A stretch of 15,069 bases of DNA from Pseudomonadota bacterium (lineage in GTDB: Bacteria > Pseudomonadota > Alphaproteobacteria > Rhodospirillales > Magnetospirillaceae). Within the stretch, counting starts at the first letter, position 1; every line of letters begins with the position of its first letter. The position numbers and the translations under genes are program-made. This document shows, one piece after another, positions 1 through 7,191 of the stretch. A model generated the notes under the pieces. It was not told the origin of the DNA, ran no database searches, and was given only the letters and a program-made list of their open reading frames with translations. The DNA lies in the NCBI GenBank assembly GCA_023426365.1, contig JAFAAW010000086.1, forward strand, positions 1 to 15,069. The letters run 5' to 3'.

Positions 1-1147
1 GCCTGAGGCACGGCCGCAGGCGCCCGAGCCGGTGACCCAGCCGCTGCCACCGGCGGCGCCCGCCGTCCCAGCCCAGGCCCAGGCTCAAGTCCCCGCGCCG
101 GCCGGCCCGTCCGAACCGCCGCGCAGCATCATCGTCTATTCGCCCGAGGCCCAGCGGCCGGTGGTGCAGCCGGCGCCCCAGGCGGATCTGCGCCCGTCGC
201 CGCGCCCGGCCAAGGGAAATTCGCCGGTGATGTCGGCCCCGGTGCCGCCGCCGCTGGAACGCCCGGCCGCGCCGGTGGCTTCGGCGCAGCCCGCGCCCGC
301 CCTGGTGGTCCAGGCCGCCGCCACCCCGGCCCAGGCGGCGCCGCAGCCCGATCCCGTTCCGGTGGTGACGCCCGCGCTGGCGACCAAGGTGGCCGCGCCC
401 GTGCCCGCGCCCCTGCCCGAGGCGATGGAACCCAAGGCATTGCCGGCCGACGGCAAGCCGGTGGTGGTGATCGACCCCGGCCATGGCGGCGTCGATCCCG
501 GCGCCATCGGCGTGTCGGGCATCTACGAGAAATACATCACCCTGGCGGTGGCGCGCGAACTCAAGTCGGTGCTGGAAAGGAACGGCCGCTACAAGGTGTA
601 CCTGACCCGCGACCGCGACATCTTCATCCGTCTGCGCGATCGCGTCGCCATCGGCCGCCAGTACAATGCCGACCTGTTCATTTCGCTGCATGCCGATTCG
701 GTGGGCAATCCGCAGCTCAAGGGATTGTCGGTCTACACGCTCTCGCAGAACGCCTCGGACTCGGAAGCGCAGGCGCTGGCGGATAAGGAAAACAAGGCAG
801 ACCTGATCGCCGGCATCGACCTCAGCCACGAATCCGCCGACGTGGCCAATATCCTGATCGATCTGGCCCAGCGCGAAACCATGAACCGCTCTGCGGGCTT
901 TGCCGGCGGCGTGGTGGACGAAGTGGGGCGCGAAACGCCGCTGCTGGGCAACACCCACCGTTTCGCCGGTTTCGCCGTGCTCAAGGCGCCCGACGTTCCC
1001 TCGGTGCTGATCGAGCTGGGCTATCTGTCCAACGAGACCGAGGAACGCAACCTGCGCCAGCCGGAATACCGCGCAAAGCTGGCCAAGGGCATCGCCCGCG
1101 CCGTGGACCGCTTCTTCCTGCAGGGCCAGAAAGCCCGCCGGCCCTAA
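1..1147 (+). CDS. amiC: N-acetylmuramoyl-L-alanine amidase, AmiC/Amidase_3 type (5' end missing)
   Basis: Zn-dependent periplasmic amidase that cleaves the bond between N-acetylmuramic acid and L-alanine in peptidoglycan, as used in daughter-cell separation. The reading frame is open to the left edge (frame starting at base 2), so the true start, signal peptide and any AMIN targeting domain lie outside. About 140 residues of Pro/Ala/Val-rich linker come first, then the Amidase_3 domain from about base 455 to the end. Visible motifs are IDPGHGG (zinc His at 482-484), GIYEKYITL (zinc Glu), SLHADS (zinc His) and VLIELGYLSN (catalytic Glu). The C-terminus is complete, ending in TAA at 1145-1147. 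The next gene, penicillin-binding protein 1A, follows on the same strand after 104 bases, a pairing common in alphaproteobacteria. A GTG at base 32 could be mistaken for the start, but it lies inside the linker. Family assignment is secure; the exact symbol is less so. Confidence 0.93.
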   Translation, partial: PEARPQAPEPVTQPLPPAAPAVPAQAQAQVPAPAGPSEPPRSIIVYSPEAQRPVVQPAPQADLRPSPRPAKGNSPVMSAPVPPPLERPAAPVASAQPAPALVVQAAATPAQAAPQPDPVPVVTPALATKVAAPVPAPLPEAMEPKALPADGKPVVVIDPGHGGVDPGAIGVSGIYEKYITLAVARELKSVLERNGRYKVYLTRDRDIFIRLRDRVAIGRQYNADLFISLHADSVGNPQLKGLSVYTLSQNASDSEAQALADKENKADLIAGIDLSHESADVANILIDLAQRETMNRSAGFAGGVVDEVGRETPLLGNTHRFAGFAVLKAPDVPSVLIELGYLSNETEERNLRQPEYRAKLAKGIARAVDRFFLQGQKARRP

Positions 1148-1251
1148 GCCTCAGGCCGATCGGCGCAGGTCCCGTCCTCCCTTCGCCTGCTTGACGCGGG
1201 CATCCCATCGGGGGTACCACCGCCCGACCGGCCATCAGCCGAAATGGACCC

Positions 1252-3759
1252 ATGCTCCGCTTCATCGCTATTTTCTTCAGCCTCGTTTTCCTGCTGGCGG
1301 TTACCGCGGCGGGCGGCGCGCTCTATGTGTTCTGGCATTTCGGCCGGGGCCTTCCCGACTATCACCAACTGGCTCATTACGAACCGCCGATCACCACCCG
1401 CGTCTATGGCGGTGATGGCCGGCTGGTGGCGGAATATGCGGTGGAAAAGCGCGCCTTCGTGCCGCTGAGCGCCATTCCGCAGCGGGTCAAGGACGCCTTC
1501 CTGTCCGCCGAGGACAAGAATTTCTACGAGCATGCCGGCGTGGACCCCTGGGGCATCGCGCGCGCCGTCGTGGTCAACCTGCGGAACAAGGGGCTGGGGG
1601 CCGACCGCCGGCCGGTGGGCGCCTCCACCATCACCCAGCAGGTGGCGAAGAACTTTCTGCTGACCAACGAGGTGTCCATCGAACGTAAGGTCAAGGAAGC
1701 CATCCTGGCCTTCCGCATCGAGCGCGCGTTCACCAAGGACCATATCCTCGAGCTGTATCTGAACGAAATCTATCTGGGCATGGGCAATTACGGCGTCGCC
1801 GCCGCCGGGTTGAACTATTTCAACAAGGCGCTGGACGACCTGTCTGTCGCCGAGGCCGCCTATCTGGCCGCCCTGCCCAAGGCGCCCAACAACTATCATC
1901 CCATCCGCCATGCCCAGGCCGCCAAGGAGCGCCGGGACTGGGTGATCAGCCGCATGTACGAGGACGGCAAGCTCACCCGGGCGGAATACGACGCGGCGGT
2001 GGCCGAGCCGCTGGCCATGCGCAAGCGCGACGACAACCAGATGATCGTCGGCGCCGATTACTTCGCCGAGGATATCCGCCGCGACCTGGTCGCGCGCTAC
2101 GGCGAGGCGGCGCTGTACAAGGGCGGCCTGGTGGTGCGCTCCACCGTGGATGCCGATCTTCAGGCCCATGCGTCGAAGGTGCTGCGCGCCGGGCTGATGA
2201 ATTACGACCGCCGCCATGGCTGGCGCGGGCCGGTCAATCGTATCCAGCCCGGCCAGGGCTGGCAGGACCGGCTTCGGACGGTTCCCTTCCCCAATGGCGG
2301 CGAGCCGTGGGAACTGGCGGTGGTGCTGTCGGTGTCGGATCAGGCGGCGGCCATCGGCCTCAACGGCAACCGCACCGGCGTCATCCCGTTCTCGGAGATG
2401 AAATGGGCGCGCCCGTGGCTGAAGGAGCAGCGCGTGGGCGCCGCGCCGCGCAAGCCGGGCGACGTGGTGCAGCCGGGCGACGTGGTGCTGGTCGAGGAAG
2501 CGGCCAAGGGCGACGACGGCAAGGCGCTGGCGCCCGGCTCCTATGGCCTGCGCCAGATTCCCAAGGTCGAGGGCGCGCTGGTCGCCATGGACCCGCATAC
2601 GGGCCGCGTGCTGGCCATGGTCGGCGGCTGGTCCTATTCGAAAAGCCAGTTCAACCGCGCCAGCCAGGCGCTGCGCCAGCCCGGGTCGGCCTATAAGCCG
2701 TTCATCTATCTGACCGCCCTGGAACACGGCTACACGCCGTCGTCGCTGGTGCTGGACGCCCCCATCGCGCTGCCGCAGGGACCCGGCCTGCCGTTGTGGC
2801 GGCCGAAGAATTACGGCAACGACTTCCTGGGGCCGACCACCCTGCGCGTGGGTCTGGAAAAGTCGCGCAACCTGATGACCGTGCGCCTGGCCCAGGCGGT
2901 CGGCATGGACAACGTGGCCGACATCTCGCAGCGCTTCGGCATCTACGACAACCTGCCCAAGGTGCTGGCCATGGCGTTGGGGGCCGGCGAGACCACCGTG
3001 CTGCGTCTGACCGCCGCCTATGCCATGCTGGTCAACGGCGGCAAGAAGGTGACCCCCACCCTGGTTGACCGCATCCAGGATCGCCAGGGCCGCACCATCT
3101 TCGTGCATGACAAGCGCTTCTGCGACGGCTGCTGGCCGGTGCAGTTCGCCGACCAGGACATGCCGCGCCTGCCCGACATCCGCGAACAATTGGTCAATCC
3201 GGTGTCCGCCTATCAAATGGTCTCCCTTATGGAAGGCGTGGTCCAGCGCGGCACCGGCCGCGTGGTGTCCTCCATCGGCAAGCCGCTGGCGGGCAAGACC
3301 GGCACCTCGAACGACAGCCATGACGTCTGGTTCGTCGGTTTCTCGCCCGATCTGGTGGCGGGCGTGTTCGTCGGCTTCGACGATCCCGCGTCCCTGGGCG
3401 ACAAGGAAACCGGCGGCGGCATTTCCGCCCCCATCTTCCGCGACTTCATGGCCTATGCGTTGAAGGAAAAGCCGGCCACGCCGTTCCGCGTGCCGTCGGG
3501 CGTGCGTCTGGTGCGGGTCAACTCGGCCACCGGCCGCCCCGCCATGCCGGGCGAGTCGCATGCCATCCTGGAAGCGTTCAAATCCACCGATCCGCTGCCG
3601 GACGAGGATGAGCGCGTGCTGGAAGGCGAGGGGACGGAGGCGTTCAGCTTCCAGCCGCTGCCCGAGGAAGGCGGCCTGACCGATCCTGCCCACGGGCTGG
3701 TCGCCCCGGTGGCGCCCGTGCCGGCCACCAGCGCGCCCATGCCGGGCGGCCTGTACTAG
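1252..3759 (+). CDS. mrcA: Penicillin-binding protein 1A, bifunctional transglycosylase/transpeptidase
   Basis: Inner-membrane class A PBP (835 aa, normal length) that polymerises lipid II into glycan strands and cross-links the peptides. One N-terminal membrane helix (about residues 3-28) anchors it. The GT51 glycosyltransferase domain (about 50-230) has EDKNFYEH with catalytic Glu87, GASTITQQVAKN at 123-134, and LNEIYLG with Glu172. An OB-like insert (about 315-430) follows, which is typical of PBP1A. The transpeptidase domain carries SAYK (Ser479-Lys482), SRN (538-540) and KTGT (682-685). The C-terminal tail is Pro/Ala-rich. The ATG at 1252 is chosen because it directly precedes the membrane helix, although no strong Shine-Dalgarno is visible. 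In the 104-base gap upstream, TTGACG at 1191 is a good -35, but the matching -10 is poor, so the gene may be co-transcribed with the amidase. Its end converges on alkA with only 37 bases between and no clear terminator. Confidence 0.96.
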   Translation: MLRFIAIFFSLVFLLAVTAAGGALYVFWHFGRGLPDYHQLAHYEPPITTRVYGGDGRLVAEYAVEKRAFVPLSAIPQRVKDAFLSAEDKNFYEHAGVDPWGIARAVVVNLRNKGLGADRRPVGASTITQQVAKNFLLTNEVSIERKVKEAILAFRIERAFTKDHILELYLNEIYLGMGNYGVAAAGLNYFNKALDDLSVAEAAYLAALPKAPNNYHPIRHAQAAKERRDWVISRMYEDGKLTRAEYDAAVAEPLAMRKRDDNQMIVGADYFAEDIRRDLVARYGEAALYKGGLVVRSTVDADLQAHASKVLRAGLMNYDRRHGWRGPVNRIQPGQGWQDRLRTVPFPNGGEPWELAVVLSVSDQAAAIGLNGNRTGVIPFSEMKWARPWLKEQRVGAAPRKPGDVVQPGDVVLVEEAAKGDDGKALAPGSYGLRQIPKVEGALVAMDPHTGRVLAMVGGWSYSKSQFNRASQALRQPGSAYKPFIYLTALEHGYTPSSLVLDAPIALPQGPGLPLWRPKNYGNDFLGPTTLRVGLEKSRNLMTVRLAQAVGMDNVADISQRFGIYDNLPKVLAMALGAGETTVLRLTAAYAMLVNGGKKVTPTLVDRIQDRQGRTIFVHDKRFCDGCWPVQFADQDMPRLPDIREQLVNPVSAYQMVSLMEGVVQRGTGRVVSSIGKPLAGKTGTSNDSHDVWFVGFSPDLVAGVFVGFDDPASLGDKETGGGISAPIFRDFMAYALKEKPATPFRVPSGVRLVRVNSATGRPAMPGESHAILEAFKSTDPLPDEDERVLEGEGTEAFSFQPLPEEGGLTDPAHGLVAPVAPVPATSAPMPGGLY

Positions 3760-3796
3760 GCTGGTGGTCCACTAGGGTTGTGATGGCCGCCGGGGC

Positions 3797-4681
3797 CTAG
3801 AAGGCCCTGGCGGTCTGCCATGCCCACAGATGGGCCGCGACCAGGGCGCGCCACGGGCTGAACGGGGCCAGCCAGCGCTCCGCCTCCTTCTCGCCCAGAC
3901 GTGACGGTGCCGCCCACAGCGATTGCAGGCCGCGGCGCACCGCCACGTCGCCATGCAGCGACCCGTCCAGCCAGCCGAAGCCGCGCAGCAGGGTATAGCT
4001 GACGGTCCACGGGCCGATGCCCGGCACCTCCAGCAATTGTCGGCCCAGTTCGGCCGCCGCCATCGCCGGATCAAGGCACAGGGTGCCCCGCGCCACCCGT
4101 CGGCTGGCTTCCGCCAATGTGCGCGCCTTGACGGTCGAAAACCCGCAGCCGCGCAGGCCGTCTTCGCCCAAGCCCGCGATGGCGTCCGCGCCGGGGCAAC
4201 AGAGCAGCCCGCTGGAATGGCGCAGACCCGCCGCCTCGATCAGCCGGCGGCGGATCGACACGGCGGCGCCGACGCTGATCTGCTGGCCGGTGATGGCCCA
4301 GCTCAGCGCCTCGAACGGCGAGGCGGCGAGGGGCAGGCGCAGCCCGCGATTGCAGGCGATCAGCCGGCCCAGCTCGGGGTGCCGGCCGTAGCGCTCCTCG
4401 AACGCTTCGATGGGTTGGTCCAGGCCCAGCATGCGGCTGGCGAGCGCGCGCAAGGCCACAGGATCGACCGGCTCGGCCGCACCGTCGATCGTCAGGGCGG
4501 CCTGAACCGCGCCCGTGGCGAAGGCGAGGGTCAGGCAGGCCGGATGGCCGTTCCATGCGATCCCCTTGCTCAGCCCGTCCGCCGTGACCCGCTCGGCCAC
4601 TGCCTGCGGGTCGCGGCCGTGGAAGGCCAGCACGTCGCCCACGCGGAAGGTGGCGGGCAGGGTGAGGGAGATTGCGGTCAT
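3797..4681 (-). CDS. alkA: DNA-3-methyladenine glycosylase II (AlkA)
   Basis: Base-excision repair glycosylase (294 aa; the E. coli protein is slightly shorter) that removes 3-methyladenine and other alkylated bases. It has the AlkA N-terminal domain (about 1-115) followed by the HhH-GPD catalytic domain. Motifs are AITGQQISVGAA (129-140), the helix-hairpin-helix VPGIGPWT (219-226), and the segment HGDVAVRR whose Asp245 aligns with the catalytic Asp of E. coli AlkA. The AERW...SPWR segment and a Trp-rich end follow. The start ATG at 4681 overlaps the ada stop as ATGA, so translation is probably coupled and the two genes form an alkylation-response operon. The same frame stays open upstream to 5149, but that extension lies over ada and has no homologous sequence, so the longer start is rejected. 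There is no clear terminator in the 37 bases before the convergent mrcA end. Confidence 0.94.
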   Translation of the reverse strand: MTAISLTLPATFRVGDVLAFHGRDPQAVAERVTADGLSKGIAWNGHPACLTLAFATGAVQAALTIDGAAEPVDPVALRALASRMLGLDQPIEAFEERYGRHPELGRLIACNRGLRLPLAASPFEALSWAITGQQISVGAAVSIRRRLIEAAGLRHSSGLLCCPGADAIAGLGEDGLRGCGFSTVKARTLAEASRRVARGTLCLDPAMAAAELGRQLLEVPGIGPWTVSYTLLRGFGWLDGSLHGDVAVRRGLQSLWAAPSRLGEKEAERWLAPFSPWRALVAAHLWAWQTARAF

Positions 4682-5769
4682 TGCGCGCTTTCCCGTTCCA
4701 GCAAGGCCCGCTTGCGGACCACTCCCCAGCGATAGCCCGACAGCGAGCCATCGGTGCGCACCACCCGATGGCAGGGAATGGCGATGGCAATGGCATTGGC
4801 CGCGCAGGCGCTGGCCACCGCGCGCACCGCCTTGGGGGCGCCGATGCGGGTGGCGATGTCGCGGTAGGTGGCGGTCGAACCCGGCGGGATGTCGCGCAAT
4901 GCCTGCCACACCCGCTGCTGAAAGGCGGTGCCGCGAATGTCGAGCGGCAGGTTCAGCCCCCGCCCGGGGTTCTCGATGGCGCCGACGACGGCGGCCACCA
5001 GATGCTCGAAATCCGGGTCGGCGCCGATCAGCCGGGCCTTGGGGAAGCGGTCCTGCAGATCGCGCACCAGGGGTTCGGGGGCGTCGCCCATCAGGATGGC
5101 GCACACGCCCCGCTCGCTGCTGGCCACCAGGATGGACCCCAGCGGGCATTCGCCCACCGCGAAACGGATGGTGGCGTCGGCGCCGCCCCGGCGATAGGCC
5201 GTGGGCGTCATGCCGAGCATGGGGCCGGAATTTTCGTAGAACCGTCCGCTCGATCCGAAGCCGGCGGCGTAGATGGCGTCGGTCACCGACCCCTCGGGGC
5301 GGGCCAGTTCGTCGCGCACCCGGCGGGCGCGCCGGGCCGCCGCATAGGCGCGCGGGGTAACGCCGGTCAGCGCCCGGAACAGCCGATGAAGGTGCGAGGG
5401 GCTAAGGCCCACGGTGGCGGCCAGCGCGTCCAGGGCGGGCACCTCCTCGGCGCGCTCGATGGCCTGTTCGATCCGGCGGCAGACCTGGGCGACCAAGGCC
5501 GCCTGCGGGTCGTTGGGGCCGGCCTGATCGGGGCGGCAGCGCCGGCACGGGCGGAAACCGGCCTGTTCGGCGGCGGCGCAATCGGGATGGAAGGCCACGT
5601 TCTCGGGGCGCGGGCGCCGCGCCCCGCACGATGGCCGGCAATACACCCCCGTGGTCCTGACCGAATAGACGAAGCGGCCGTCGAAGGCGCGGTCGCGCGC
5701 GACCACCGCCTGCCAGCGCGGGTCCCGTTCGGGGCTGCTGGCAGGGGGATGGCGGGGATTGGCGGGCAT
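4678..5769 (-). CDS. ada: Ada: bifunctional DNA methyltransferase and transcriptional activator of the adaptive response
   Basis: Repairs methylphosphotriesters and O6-methylguanine by irreversible transfer to its own cysteines, and when methylated activates alkylation-repair genes (363 aa; E. coli Ada is of similar length). Domains in order are the zinc methyltransferase (about 15-85), with RTTGVYCRPSC and FRPCRRC giving Cys44, Cys48, Cys75 and Cys78 (Cys44 is the equivalent of the E. coli phosphotriester acceptor); two AraC-type helix-turn-helices (about 90-192); and the methylguanine methyltransferase (about 200-363), with IPCHRVV and acceptor Cys333. The ATG at 5769 is chosen because it is preceded by the strong Shine-Dalgarno AAAGGAGG; the frame runs back to 5904 without homologous sequence. 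The gene is the first of the ada-alkA operon and is divergent from prfB. An Ada-binding element lies upstream at 5845-5857. All key residues are present, so both repair activities should be intact. Confidence 0.96.
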   Translation of the reverse strand: MPANPRHPPASSPERDPRWQAVVARDRAFDGRFVYSVRTTGVYCRPSCGARRPRPENVAFHPDCAAAEQAGFRPCRRCRPDQAGPNDPQAALVAQVCRRIEQAIERAEEVPALDALAATVGLSPSHLHRLFRALTGVTPRAYAAARRARRVRDELARPEGSVTDAIYAAGFGSSGRFYENSGPMLGMTPTAYRRGGADATIRFAVGECPLGSILVASSERGVCAILMGDAPEPLVRDLQDRFPKARLIGADPDFEHLVAAVVGAIENPGRGLNLPLDIRGTAFQQRVWQALRDIPPGSTATYRDIATRIGAPKAVRAVASACAANAIAIAIPCHRVVRTDGSLSGYRWGVVRKRALLERESAQ

Positions 5770-5844
5770 GCGGCCCTCCTTTGCGGGCGTCTGGTGCGTG
5801 GGGCCGACCATAGCGCAGCCATGCGGGGGGCGGCACTCCGTTCC

Positions 5845-5857
5845 TTGCGCCTGAATT
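5845..5857 (-). promoter_or_regulatory. Ada-binding element (Ada operator) upstream of ada-alkA
   Basis: Read on the minus strand, the bases are AATTCAGGCGCAA. This matches the E. coli Ada element AAT-N6-GCAA, in which an A box and a B box are separated by six bases. It lies about 76 bases before the ada ATG. A possible -10 (TATGGT, 5812-5807) sits downstream of it, with only a poor -35. That arrangement fits a promoter needing an activator bound upstream. The match is seen in the sequence; autoregulation by methylated Ada is inferred from the E. coli system. Confidence 0.72.
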
Positions 5858-5912
5858 GTCCCGGTGGCTGAATAGCGTCGTGGCCCGGAGGTGCGCGATT
5901 CCATCCTGGCCG

Positions 5913-5941
5913 TTGCGATTATCGCAATCCTGCCCTAAAAC
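5913..5941 (+). promoter_or_regulatory. prfB promoter candidate overlapped by a perfect 7-1-7 palindrome
   Basis: TTGCGA (5913-5918) and TAAAAC (5936-5941), 17 bases apart, match the sigma-70 hexamers at four of six positions each. They would start transcription near 5948, about 27 bases before the prfB GTG. The palindrome TTGCGAT-T-ATCGCAA (5913-5927) covers the whole -35 and half of the spacer, which is where a repressor would act. The 7-1-7 form recalls Fur-superfamily sites, but I cannot assign the protein. It could also affect the divergent ada promoter. Confidence 0.5.
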
Positions 5942-5974
5942 ACCCGTTCGCGTTTGATTTGGAAAGGAACCGCC

Positions 5975-7090
5975 GTGCGCGCCGAGATCGAAGCGCTGGC
6001 CCAGGACGTTCGCAGCTCCGTGGCCTTGCTCAAGCGTCACCTGGATTGGGATGCCGCGCTGATGCGGCTGGACGAGCTGAACGCCGCGTCCGAGGATCCC
6101 AACCTGTGGAACGACGCCGACAAGGCGCAGAAGCTGATGCGCGAGCGCACCCAACTGGACGGCATGATCCAGGGCTGCCGTGCGCTGGAAGGCGAGATGG
6201 CCGAACTGATCGAGTTGATCGAACTGGCCGAGATGGAAGGCGATGCCGACGTCGCCGCCGACGCCGAGGCGAGCTTGCGCGCGCTCAAGGACCGGGCCGG
6301 CAAGATGGAGCTGGAGACGCTGCTGTCGGGCGAGGCGGATTCCAACGATTGCTATGTGGAGATCAATGCCGGCGCCGGCGGCACCGAGGCCCAGGACTGG
6401 GCCGAGATGATGCAGCGCATGTATTTCCGCTGGGCCGAGCAGCACGGCTACAAGGTCGAGCTGGTGGAAGAGACCGCCGGCGAAGCGGCCGGCATCAAGT
6501 CGGTGACCATGAAGGTCATCGGCCACAACGCCTATGGCTGGCTGAAGACCGAGGCCGGCGTGCACCGCCTGGTGCGCATCTCGCCGTTCGACAGCAATGC
6601 CCGCCGCCAGACCAGCTTCGCCTCGGTGTGGGTGTATCCGCAGGTGGACGACACCATCGACATCCAGATCAACGAAGGCGATTGCCGCATCGACACCTAT
6701 CGCGCTTCGGGCGCCGGCGGCCAGCACATCAACAAGACCGATTCGGCGGTGCGTATCACCCATATCCCCACCGGCATCGTGGTGGCCTGCCAGACCGAAC
6801 GGTCGCAGCACCAGAACCGTGCGCGGGCGTGGGAAATGCTGCGCGCCCGCATGTACGAGGCCGAGCTGCAGAAGCGCGAGGCCGCCGCCCAGGCGTTGGA
6901 GGACACCAAGACCGACATCGGCTGGGGCCACCAGATCCGCTCCTACGTGCTGCAGCCCTACCAGATGGTCAAGGATCTGCGCACCAACGTGGAAACCTCG
7001 GATACCCAGGGCGTGCTGGACGGCGATCTGGACCAGTTCATGGCCGCCTCGCTGGCCAGCCGCATCAAGGGATCGCAGGAAAACGCCTGA
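5975..7090 (+). CDS. prfB: Peptide chain release factor 2 (RF2)
   Basis: Class I release factor that recognises UGA and UAA in the ribosomal A site and triggers peptidyl-tRNA hydrolysis (371 aa). The alpha-helical N-terminal domain is followed by the stop-codon recognition loop with the RF2-specific tripeptide SPF (203-205, in RISPFDSNARRQTSF). Then come the catalytic GGQ (248-250, in GAGGQHINKTDSAVR) and the conserved TERSQHQN segment. GTG at 5975 is the likely start because GGAAAGGA sits just upstream; the open frame from TTG at 5954 would run through that ribosome-binding site. Aligned with E. coli RF2, the region of the programmed +1 frameshift (before LDWDA) is continuous here, with no in-frame TGA, so the gene seems to lack that autoregulation. 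Strong terminator downstream at 7138-7173. Confidence 0.96.
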   Translation: MRAEIEALAQDVRSSVALLKRHLDWDAALMRLDELNAASEDPNLWNDADKAQKLMRERTQLDGMIQGCRALEGEMAELIELIELAEMEGDADVAADAEASLRALKDRAGKMELETLLSGEADSNDCYVEINAGAGGTEAQDWAEMMQRMYFRWAEQHGYKVELVEETAGEAAGIKSVTMKVIGHNAYGWLKTEAGVHRLVRISPFDSNARRQTSFASVWVYPQVDDTIDIQINEGDCRIDTYRASGAGGQHINKTDSAVRITHIPTGIVVACQTERSQHQNRARAWEMLRARMYEAELQKREAAAQALEDTKTDIGWGHQIRSYVLQPYQMVKDLRTNVETSDTQGVLDGDLDQFMAASLASRIKGSQENA

Positions 7091-7126
7091 ATTGGCGTCT
7101 GCCCGCGAAAGTTACCAAAGCGTCAT

Positions 7127-7154
7127 TTGAATTCCCGATGGCGGGACCTATATG
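7127..7154 (+). promoter_or_regulatory. Candidate promoter of the Tim44-like gene, embedded in the prfB terminator
   Basis: TTGAAT (7127-7132), a 16-base spacer, and TATATG (7149-7154) match the sigma-70 hexamers at four of six positions each. The spacer is the left arm of the terminator stem and the -10 falls in its loop. Transcription would begin near 7161, inside the right arm, so the new transcript would lack the hairpin. Only 18 bases separate the terminator T-run from the next ATG, so no promoter can fit after it. Confidence 0.4.
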
Positions 7155-7173
7155 GGGTCCCGCCATTTTCTTT
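7138..7173 (+). terminator. Rho-independent terminator of prfB
   Basis: An 11-bp perfect stem, ATGGCGGGACC (7138-7148) with GGTCCCGCCAT (7156-7166), encloses a seven-base loop and is followed by TTTTCTTT. It begins 47 bases after the prfB stop. The loop and flanks also hold a promoter candidate for the next gene. Confidence 0.88.
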
Positions 7174-7191
7174 CGTGCATAGGATACTCGC

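Noticed and set aside
1191..1220. Promoter for mrcA from TTGACG at 1191
   Set aside because: The -35 is good, but the bases at the right distance (TACCAC) are a poor -10, so it is only mentioned in the gene entry.
1144..3693. 849-codon open frame on the minus strand antisense to mrcA
   Set aside because: It mirrors a clear mrcA gene, its translation is the low-complexity His/Gln/Arg/Gly type typical of antisense frames in GC-rich DNA, and no domain is recognisable.
3760..3796. Bidirectional terminator between mrcA and alkA
   Set aside because: Only very short dyads such as GTGG-T-CCAC are present and there is no T-run on either strand.
3797..5149. Longer 450-codon version of alkA
   Set aside because: The extra N-terminal part overlaps ada in another frame and is Arg/Gly-rich. 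The ATG at 4681 overlapping the ada stop fits the AlkA family start.
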